DNA of 64,000 bases from JANQRZ01 sp965214485 (GTDB lineage Bacteria; Bacteroidota; Rhodothermia; Rhodothermales; JANQRZ01): the NCBI GenBank assembly GCA_965214485.1, contig CBDCBW010000017.1:248001-312000 (forward strand), read 5' to 3'. The position numbers and the translations under genes are program-made. Under the pieces are notes generated by a model that did no database searches, was not told the DNA's origin, and saw only the letters and a list, made by a program, of their open reading frames with translations. Of this stretch, positions 58,646 through 64,000 are shown one piece after another. Each line of letters opens with the position of its first letter. Position 1 is the first letter of the stretch.

Positions 58646-59413
58646 CGCATGGGTGTTGAGCAGTTCTGCGATCTCCTCAGCGATCTCTTCAACCGTGTGA
58701 GTCGCGGTATTCCTTGCGAGCTTGTCCGCGAGGGAGGGACTGAATTCGATGACTTCACTCTTTGTGACGCCATGCCAAATAGGAAGGAGAATCTGATCGC
58801 CAGTCACGGACCGCGTCACAATTCCGTCGAACTCATAATTCGTCCAGTCCTTCGAGATAAACGCCTTAGAGATAACGACGAGTCCGATCCTGCTCTTCGC
58901 TAACCCCTGGTCGATACTGCGCCGCAGGCTGCTACCGATCCGCATCTCGAACTCGTCATACCACACTGTCATTCCTTCGGCAACAAGGGCGTTCGCCAGT
59001 GATCTCACAATCGTGTCCTTGTCATCAGAGGCGTGGGACAGAAACACGTCGTACTCGCGCGAGACGTCAGACAAGCCGGGCGGCGGCTCGGACTGAACTA
59101 GGCTCGGCACCGAGGATAGAGGCGCTTCGCGCGCCGTCGGCAGTACGCCGGGAACTGTCCGCACCGAAGACCGGACTGTCCCCCTCAATCCGTTCATGTC
59201 AACCGTGACATACCAGCGGCCCGAGCGCGGAATCACCATCCGGTGTGGAGACCGCTTTACCAGACCACCTGTATAGCGGTGTTGCCGACCGTTCTTGTAG
59301 CTGCTATAGTTGGAGCTGTCCATGAGCCGTACGTTCGCGGCACTCCCTCGTAGAGTTACCTCAATCACTTCCCCTTTGGATTTGTGGCCGAGGTCATAGA
59401 CGTTGAATTTCAT
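58640..59413 (-). CDS. DUF1883-TIR domain protein (cassette 3)
   Basis: 257 residues. Residues 1-85 are a DUF1883 domain: EVIEVTLRGSAANVRLMDSS, YKNGRQHRYTGG and RSPHRMVIPRSGRWYVTVD. Residues about 118-255 are a TIR domain: YDVFLSHASDDKDTIVRSLA, the catalytic Glu in WYDEFEMRIGSSLRRSID, and VVISKAFISKDWTNYEF. Bacterial TIR proteins often degrade NAD or make cyclic ADP-ribose signals on phage infection; defence is inference. The stop TAA lies inside the attC3 R'' box. It is cassette 3, about 971 bp, with an 80-bp leader from the crossover. Confidence 0.9.
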   Translation of the reverse strand: MKFNVYDLGHKSKGEVIEVTLRGSAANVRLMDSSNYSSYKNGRQHRYTGGLVKRSPHRMVIPRSGRWYVTVDMNGLRGTVRSSVRTVPGVLPTAREAPLSSVPSLVQSEPPPGLSDVSREYDVFLSHASDDKDTIVRSLANALVAEGMTVWYDEFEMRIGSSLRRSIDQGLAKSRIGLVVISKAFISKDWTNYEFDGIVTRSVTGDQILLPIWHGVTKSEVIEFSPSLADKLARNTATHTVEEIAEEIAELLNTHAA

Positions 59414-59487
59414 CTGGCTCTAGTTTGGATCGAGGGGAGCCTAAAGATGCCGATGCACTGTGACAGCCGCGCGTCACCGGGAATGCG

Positions 59488-59616
59488 GCATAACAGAGGG
59501 CCGCTCACCCGCGCAGGGCAAACAGCACGACGGTTGGACGAAGCTACGGAAGCGCAGGCGTTCGGACGAGGCGAGAACGCTCGTGCCCTGCGTCGGCGTG
59601 CAGCGGCGGGTTATGC
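59488..59616 (-). other. attC site 2
   Basis: 129 bp. Minus-strand R'' GCATAAC (59616-59610) and R' GTTATGC (59494-59488). Arms GGCCGCTCACCCGCGCAGGG and CCCTGCGTCGGCGTGCAGCG pair. The loop shares short motifs (GAGAACGCT) with sites 3 and 4, as expected of one attC family. Confidence 0.93.
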
Positions 59617-59619
59617 CGC

Positions 59620-59847
59620 CTAGAACAGATGGTCGTATTCAGACAGGTCCTTTTTGTCTCGATACTTGGCTGCCGTGTACGCCGAGATTGCGTGACATAT
59701 CCAGCCAAAGAGCCCCGCTGACCCTATCCATAAGACGGGTGTGAGGGCAATCCAGAGGGCAGCCCGGAAATACGTTCCATTGTAGAGCTGACCCACTCCG
59801 GGGATGATAAAACTGAGCACTCCGGCTATTTTAGCATTCTTTGACAT
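59620..59847 (-). CDS. Small TM2-like membrane protein (cassette 2, second gene)
   Basis: 75 residues, MSKNAKIAGVLSFIIPGVGQ at the start. The IPGVGQLYNGTYFRAALWIA motif and a second helix to about residue 55 give two membrane segments with a short turn, as in TM2-type proteins. The charged tail KYRDKKDLSEYDHLF is cytoplasmic. It is the second gene of cassette 2 (18 bp after the PH-domain gene) and its stop is 3 bp from the attC2 R''. Function unknown; TM2 proteins often work with a membrane partner, here probably the PH-domain protein. Confidence 0.8.
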   Translation of the reverse strand: MSKNAKIAGVLSFIIPGVGQLYNGTYFRAALWIALTPVLWIGSAGLFGWICHAISAYTAAKYRDKKDLSEYDHLF

Positions 59848-59865
59848 GGGATTTTCGCTGAGTGA

Positions 59866-60342
59866 CTAGGCGGAGGCTTGGTTAACTCTTTTGATCAAGT
59901 CTTTGGGTTTTTTGACATTCTGAACTGGCACTAGTGGAGTTGAAGGGCTGTGAGTTGCAATCTGCACATCGCCTATCCCCATCATTTTGTCAAACATATC
60001 AGCGAAGGGTGTAGCAGGGCCAATCGAATCAACTTTGGCCGCTTGAATGTCGGCGAAGGGGATGTAAGTGACAGACCTCGACTTGGAGAACGGCTTCCCC
60101 CTGAATACGATCACCCTCTTGTTCGTCAGCCATATGCCACCGTGCTTGCGATTGTACGAATCCCACAAATAAAAGAGAATCCCCAGCACGAACGGAGGGA
60201 TAAAAGTGGCGATAACGACGACGACGAAGGTGCTGGGCGGGATGCCGATGCTGAACTTCTGAACGACTTCCTCTCCTTCTAGAAGGACGGGCTCGCCTTC
60301 GATTGTTTCCTTGACGGTCGAAGGGTGGTACTCAGTAGGCAT
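59866..60342 (-). CDS. Bacterial PH-domain membrane protein (cassette 2, first gene)
   Basis: 158 residues. Two closely spaced hydrophobic stretches (about residues 38-65, TFVVVVIATFIPPFVLGILF) are followed by a bPH domain: GIWLTNKRVIVFRGKPFSKS and SVTYIPFADIQAAKVDSIG. This layout occurs in YdbS/YdbT-like and other bPH_2 proteins. Lower GC than the host. Co-located with a TM2-like gene in the same cassette, suggesting a two-component membrane system. Start ATG is 51 bp from the attC1 crossover. Function unknown. Confidence 0.85.
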   Translation of the reverse strand: MPTEYHPSTVKETIEGEPVLLEGEEVVQKFSIGIPPSTFVVVVIATFIPPFVLGILFYLWDSYNRKHGGIWLTNKRVIVFRGKPFSKSRSVTYIPFADIQAAKVDSIGPATPFADMFDKMMGIGDVQIATHSPSTPLVPVQNVKKPKDLIKRVNQASA

Positions 60343-60386
60343 GGGTGCTCCTCTTGTGGTTTCGGGAATCTACAGCGGTGGGGGCG

Positions 60387-60484
60387 GCATAACAGAGGGC
60401 CGCTCACCCGCGACACGCCGCGCGGGAGTCACAACCTATCACTACTCGGCAGGGCGTGTTGTCGGGTGCAGCGGCGGGTTATAC
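60387..60484 (-). other. attC site 1 (first cassette)
   Basis: 98 bp, shorter than the others. Minus-strand R'' GTATAAC (60484-60478) and R' GTTATGC (60393-60387). Arms CCGCTCACCCGCGACACGCC and GGCGTGTTGTCGGGTGCAGC pair. The R'' complements the box joined to attI at 60814-60820. Confidence 0.9.
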
Positions 60485-60513
60485 AGACGGCCACCAAACC
60501 AACAGGATGAGAC

Positions 60514-60819
60514 ATGGAGTTCAGCCGAATCAAGCTCTATACCTACAACCCGAAGCTCGAAGACTTGGAAGAGCGGGGCGACCTCTGCCTCGTAGGTGAC
60601 GCCGCAATCGGTGTGTTTGAGCACATTCAGAGGATGCCGGTCAGGTGGCGAGGCGACGAGGGCGTGACGTGCGACCTCTACCACGAGGACGACCTTGTGG
60701 ACACCTACTGCTTCGACCGCGACGGCCTCGATTGGATACTGAGGTTCTTCCGTTTCGACCGAACCTACCGCAAGGGTCAGAGGGAGCGGGCCAGCACCGG
60801 CGTTCCCCCGTCTGTATAA
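60514..60819 (+). CDS. Unknown protein, reversed within cassette 1
   Basis: 101 residues, MEFSRIKLYTYNPKLEDLEE at the start; rich in Asp, Arg and aromatic residues (GLDWILRFFRFDRTYRK). No family recognised, no signal peptide. It runs on the plus strand, opposite to the other cassette genes, and its TAA stop lies within the recombination box next to attI. It is 30 bp after attC1. Because it points toward intI it needs its own promoter or read-through from the left. GC is moderate. Confidence 0.72.
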   Translation: MEFSRIKLYTYNPKLEDLEERGDLCLVGDAAIGVFEHIQRMPVRWRGDEGVTCDLYHEDDLVDTYCFDRDGLDWILRFFRFDRTYRKGQRERASTGVPPSV

Positions 60820-60885
60820 CCAGTGATTGAGCGGAAGGGCGCGGCATAGCACGGTCGGCAAAGGCGGATGCGTTCCGCATAGCAC
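60814..60885 (-). other. attI recombination site with direct repeats
   Basis: The core box GTATAAC (plus strand 60814-60820, i.e. GTTATAC toward the array) joins cassette 1. To the right lie two exact 9-bp direct repeats GCATAGCAC (60844-60852 and 60877-60885), 33 bp apart, resembling the DR1/DR2 integrase-binding repeats of class 1 attI. Assignment rests on position beside intI and the complementarity of the box with attC1 R''. Confidence 0.75.
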
Positions 60886-60922
60886 AACGGGTGAAGGCGA
60901 AGCGCTCGGCGGACCTCTTGGT

Positions 60923-60951
60923 AAGATACCCGGCGCTGTCTTATCCTACAA
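60923..60951 (-). promoter_or_regulatory. Candidate cassette promoter Pc
   Basis: Minus-strand TTGTAG (60951-60946), 17-bp spacer, TATCTT (60928-60923), about 105 bp from the attI crossover and pointing into the cassette array, where an integron Pc is expected. Confidence 0.45.
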
Positions 60952-61013
60952 GCCATATTCTGGCCCTTAGGCTGTCCTGGCCAGCTATTTTCTCGACCAG
61001 TCCTTTTTGTGCT

Positions 61014-62063
61014 ATGCCGATCGTTGACGCCTATCCATACCCGGCCAACACTCCCTCTCCCAGCGTAGCCGAACCGCCTGCCAGGCCCACCCCCAAGCTC
61101 CTCGACTGCGTCCGCCGCGCTTGCCGCGTCCGCCACTACAGCTACCGCACCGAGCAGACCTACTGTGGCTGGGTTAAGCGCTTCTGCCTCTTCCACCGAG
61201 ACGAGCACGGGCGGCCCCGCCACCCACGCGACCTCGGCGCTGGGGAGGTCGCCGCTTTCCTCGCCTATCTCGCGACCGAACGCGACGTGGCTGCCTCCAC
61301 CCAGAACCAGGCGCTCAACGCGCTGGTGTTCCTCTACAAAGCGGTGCTCGGTAGAGAGCTAGGCGATCTTGGCGAGGTGCCGCGCGCGCGGCGCCGGCGG
61401 TCGCTGCCCGTCGTGCTCTCTCGGCGCGAGGTCGAGCAGGTGCTCGGGCGTCTGAGCGGGCGAGAGCGCCTCTTCGCGAGCCTGCTCTACGGCTCGGGGC
61501 TCCGGCTCACCGAAGGGCTCCGCCTGCGGGTCAAGGACCTCGACTTCGACCGCCGCCGGATCATCGTGCGCCAGGGGAAGGGGAGGAAGGACCGGGCGAC
61601 GGTCCTGCCGAGCCCCATCGAAGAGGCGCTCCGCGAGCAGGTCGAGCGGGTCCGGCTCTGCCACCGCCGCGACCTCGACGACGGGTTCGGCGCGGTCCAC
61701 CTCCCGAACGCGCTGGCGCGGAAACACCCGGGCTCCCCGCAGGAGCTAGGCTGGCAGTACCTGTTCCCCGCCGCGCAGCGGAGCCTCGACCCGCGCGGCG
61801 GCACCGAGCGGCGGCACCACCTCGGCGCATCGACCGTGCAGAAGGCGGTGCGCCGGGCGGGCCGGCAGGCGGGGATCGCGAAGCCGGTCACGCCGCACGT
61901 CTTCCGGCACTCGTTCGCCACCCATCTGCTGGAGCGTGGGGCGGACCTCCGCACCGTGCAAGAGCTCCTCGGCCACGTCAGCCTCAACACGACACAGATC
62001 TACACCCACGTCGCCCGCCTCGGCGCGGGCACGCGCAGCCCGCTCGACGACCTCGCGCCCTGA
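61014..62063 (+). CDS. intI: Integron integrase IntI
   Basis: 349 residues from ATG 61014. It is a tyrosine recombinase with Arg164 (YGSGLRLTEGL), Lys in RQGKGRKDR, His295 and Arg298 (TPHVFRHSFATHLL), His321 (ELLGH) and nucleophile Tyr330 (TTQIYTHV). The IntI-specific extra helix is present between motifs: ALARKHPGSPQELGWQYLFP, then DPRGGTERRHHL. This separates integron integrases from XerC/D. The N-terminal SAM-like domain starts RHYSYRTEQTYCGWVKRF. All catalytic residues are intact. It is divergent from the array. A longer frame from 60891 would read through the attI/Pc region and is rejected. Confidence 0.95.
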   Translation: MPIVDAYPYPANTPSPSVAEPPARPTPKLLDCVRRACRVRHYSYRTEQTYCGWVKRFCLFHRDEHGRPRHPRDLGAGEVAAFLAYLATERDVAASTQNQALNALVFLYKAVLGRELGDLGEVPRARRRRSLPVVLSRREVEQVLGRLSGRERLFASLLYGSGLRLTEGLRLRVKDLDFDRRRIIVRQGKGRKDRATVLPSPIEEALREQVERVRLCHRRDLDDGFGAVHLPNALARKHPGSPQELGWQYLFPAAQRSLDPRGGTERRHHLGASTVQKAVRRAGRQAGIAKPVTPHVFRHSFATHLLERGADLRTVQELLGHVSLNTTQIYTHVARLGAGTRSPLDDLAP

Positions 62064-62198
62064 GCCCGGCCGGGCTCTGGACCGGGTGGGACCCCGACCG
62101 GCTAGGGAGCACGCCCGGGCTGCTTCGCGGCGGCCCACCCGGCCTTTCGGTGGACCCACGAATGCCCCGCCGCGTGCCCACTCTCCAGGACGAGCGGA

Positions 62199-64000
62199 CT
62201 ACCGGCTGCTCGGCTCCGCCTCGGGCTCCGTCAGGACGACCGACTCGACGACCAGCGGAGCGGCGCTCTCCGTCGTCAACAGGAGGCGCACCGCACCCTC
62301 GGCCTGCTCCAACGTGGCCTCGACCTGCTCGGCGTCGGGGCCGCGGACCTCTACGTCCCAACGACCCCCCAGCCCCAGGAGCTCGGCCCCGGCGGGGCGC
62401 GCGGCGTCCATCTCAAGGACGAGACGGTCTTCCCGGAGGTGGGCCGTCGTGTGCTCGAACGCGTTGAGCAGGTAGGCCGGGACGTGGACCTCCCCAGCCT
62501 GGGGCCGGAGCCCCACTTTCGCGCTGGGGACACGGAAGAAGACGAACGCGCGGAAGCGGGGGGGGACGGCGGTCTGGACGCGTACGAGCTCGTACTGACG
62601 TTGGAAATCCTCGTTCGCGCCGAACTCCTTCCGATACCGCGGTGAGCGTTCGGGGTCGACCGTGCCAGCCCCCAAGACGACCAAGTCCGGGGCCCGCTGC
62701 AAAAGGTAGCTGACGCTGCCGAGCTCGTGGCCGAGCAGGCCGGAGCCGAAGTCGGCCGGCTTGTTACGCGGGAGGTAGTAGTCGTTGAGCCCGAGCAGGT
62801 CGACCGCCGGCAGCTCGGACCAGTACGGGAGCGCCCCCGCCGCCGTCACGGCCAGGAGGGGATCGTCGTCAGAGAAGGCCTCTTTGAGCGTGAGCCCGAG
62901 CGCTCGCCCTTGCCACTCCCAGCGCTCCATCGCGGCGCGCACGTTCTCGGGGTGACCGAACTGGAGCGCGACGGTGAGGGCGGTCAGGGCGGCCAGGCCG
63001 GCGGCGAGGCCGACACGGTGGACGGTGCGCGTGCCCGCCCAGCGCCAGGCTGCGCTCACGCCCTCGACGAGGGCGTAGGAGAGCACCACGACGAGCGCCA
63101 CGAGGTGCCGATGAGCCGGGAAGATGTCGCCCCCAATCACGACGAGGTAGCCCAGCCAGAGGCCCGCGATCAGCGCCAGCGGCAGGATGCGGTCCCGGGT
63201 GTCGCGCCGCGCGAGGCCGGCGGCGATCGATGCGAGGGCTACTATCGACAGCGGCGAGAGCGAGAGCAGGCCCTGGGCGACGTAGGCGAGCCCCCCTCGG
63301 GCGTGGTGGGCCGAGGGCGCGAGCTTGACGAGGGCCGTGTTCGGGACCCACTCCCCGTAGTAGACCAGCCGGAAGACGAGCTGCCCCCCGTAGAACAGGA
63401 GCGGAACGCCCACCACCGTCAGGAGGAAGCCCCACGGCCACCGCCTCCCCGAGAGCCAGCCGCTCAGCACGGTCGCCCCGGCGAACGCGACGGTGAAGAG
63501 CGGGCTGTCCGGCCGCGTCAGGCAGAGGAGCCCCAGCAAGACGGCCAGCCCGACCGCCGCCCGGCGGTCCTGGAAGTCCGTCTCGAGCGCGCGCCAGTAG
63601 AGCGCGACGGCACCGGCGAGCAGAGCGGCCACGAGGGGCTGCTCGAGCCCGCCGACCGCCCAGACGGCGATCGGCGCAGCCCCTACGTAGAAACCCAGCC
63701 CCACGGCGAGGCCGACGAGCGTACCCGGCCGCACCTCCGACCGGAGGTAGCAAACTGCCATGCAGGCGACGCCCGCCCCCATCCCCAGCACTCCCAGCGC
63801 CCGCGCCGCGAACACGAGGTCTACGCCCAGCGCTCCGGCGAGGGCCGTGAGGAGGACCCACAGCAGGTTCGAATACCCCTCGACGGGCCGGCCGTCGGTC
63901 CAGGTCAGCCCGTCCCCGTCCAGGAGACGGGCGGCGTAGCGGAGCGAGATCAGGGTGTCGTCCGAGAGAAACGGGAGGTAGTAGAACGCGTGGGCGAGCA
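62199..64000 (-). CDS. GT-C type membrane glycosyltransferase (N-terminus outside window)
   Basis: The frame is open to the right window edge, about 600 residues seen. Near the edge DDTLISLRYAARLLDGDGL and DGRPVEGYSNLLWVLLTALA match the loop after the first helix of AftB-like GT-C arabinofuranosyl/mannosyl transferases. About ten hydrophobic segments follow, with TRPDSPLF and YYGEWVPNTALVKLAP between them. The C-terminal 250 residues are soluble and extracytoplasmic (LPAVDLLGLNDYYLPRNKPA). The family transfers sugars from polyprenyl phosphate donors outside the cytoplasm. Donor and acceptor unknown. Lies 135 bp from intI, convergent with it. Confidence 0.85.
   Translation of the reverse strand, partial: LAHAFYYLPFLSDDTLISLRYAARLLDGDGLTWTDGRPVEGYSNLLWVLLTALAGALGVDLVFAARALGVLGMGAGVACMAVCYLRSEVRPGTLVGLAVGLGFYVGAAPIAVWAVGGLEQPLVAALLAGAVALYWRALETDFQDRRAAVGLAVLLGLLCLTRPDSPLFTVAFAGATVLSGWLSGRRWPWGFLLTVVGVPLLFYGGQLVFRLVYYGEWVPNTALVKLAPSAHHARGGLAYVAQGLLSLSPLSIVALASIAAGLARRDTRDRILPLALIAGLWLGYLVVIGGDIFPAHRHLVALVVVLSYALVEGVSAAWRWAGTRTVHRVGLAAGLAALTALTVALQFGHPENVRAAMERWEWQGRALGLTLKEAFSDDDPLLAVTAAGALPYWSELPAVDLLGLNDYYLPRNKPADFGSGLLGHELGSVSYLLQRAPDLVVLGAGTVDPERSPRYRKEFGANEDFQRQYELVRVQTAVPPRFRAFVFFRVPSAKVGLRPQAGEVHVPAYLLNAFEHTTAHLREDRLVLEMDAARPAGAELLGLGGRWDVEVRGPDAEQVEATLEQAEGAVRLLLTTESAAPLVVESVVLTEPEAEPSSR

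Larger units (their letters stand above)
54434..62063. mobile_element. Chromosomal integron: integrase plus gene-cassette array
   Basis: An integron integrase gene (61014-62063, +) is adjacent to attI-like sequence at about 60820-60885 and a leftward array of cassettes whose genes mostly run on the minus strand, divergent from intI as usual. Five recognisable attC sites (60387-60484, 59488-59616, 58517-58645, 57347-57475, 56080-56203), one half site (56836-56858) and one degraded site (54434-54556) punctuate the genes. Cassette genes look less GC-rich than the host core. An IS200/IS605 element and an IS110 remnant have eroded the distal end. Confidence 0.92.

Noticed and set aside
54434..60484. 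Regularly spaced palindromes considered as REP/BIME repeats or terminators
   Set aside because: They carry paired R boxes (AAC...GTT) at both ends, unpaired bases in the arms and an adjacent IntI, which identify attC sites.
60891..61013. Upstream extension of the integrase gene
   Set aside because: The added 41 codons cover the Pc/attI leader and have no similarity to integrase N-termini.

Overview
This window is from a high-GC (roughly two-thirds G+C by eye) chromosome. The gene set points to the Bacteroidota/Rhodothermota side of the tree, probably a marine Rhodothermales/Rubricoccaceae-like bacterium. The evidence is type IX secretion sorting domains at the ends of exported proteins, a PorW/SprE-like TPR lipoprotein, a 2-oxoglutarate dehydrogenase E1 fused to an E2-type catalytic domain, a BamA/TamA-type outer-membrane protein, and general scarcity of Shine-Dalgarno sequences except before rpsU. 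The exact genus is inference.

Layout. 1-13.6 kb: on the minus strand a CNNM/CorC-like membrane protein (cut by the window edge), enoyl-CoA hydratase, a three-gene PspA-type coiled-coil cluster and thymidine phosphorylase. These are followed by a divergent quinone oxidoreductase, rpmE, an M23 peptidase, and moaC, moaA and a membrane winged-helix/TolB-repeat protein. 14-20.5 kb: fasciclin protein, amidohydrolase, ogt, a lipoprotein, dtd, rdgB, a small inverted-repeat element, rpsU. 20.6-34 kb: the fused 2-oxoglutarate dehydrogenase, a secreted zinc-protease-like protein with a Gln in place of the catalytic Glu, hepT-mntA, an epimerase, a PAS histidine kinase, a nucleotidyltransferase pair, a BrnT toxin module and rlmD. 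34-54 kb: Omp85 protein, a YCF48-like secreted protein, gyrA, a LuxR-type response regulator, a lone PAS protein, pyruvate kinase, PorW-like lipoprotein, ftsH, hicBA, asnS.

54.4-62 kb is the most interesting region: a chromosomal integron. An integron integrase (61014-62063, +) faces away from a leftward array with five recognisable attC sites, one half site and one attI. The cassettes carry a reversed unknown ORF, a PH-domain/TM2-like membrane pair, a DUF1883-TIR protein, an exported alpha/beta hydrolase, a lipoprotein, a DUF4160/DUF2442 pair and an AbiJ-like abortive-infection protein whose 3' end is cut by an IS200/IS605 element. At two cassettes with unusual R boxes the leading and trailing boxes are complementary, which independently fixes the cassette boundaries. 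The left edge is eroded by an IS110-type transposase remnant containing a 13-bp minisatellite.

A second theme is insertion at gene 3' ends. Both rlmD and gyrA have a diverged extra copy of their own 3' end some distance downstream, with foreign-looking cargo between the copies (a BrnT toxin module; a YCF48/T9SS gene). A third theme is short tandem duplication: 13-, 15- and 16-bp repeats recur in coding and non-coding DNA. Finally, a dispersed palindromic element occurs in three full copies and one short copy (24.4-27.7 kb). Its second stem changes sequence from copy to copy while remaining paired.

No tRNA, rRNA or CRISPR array was seen.
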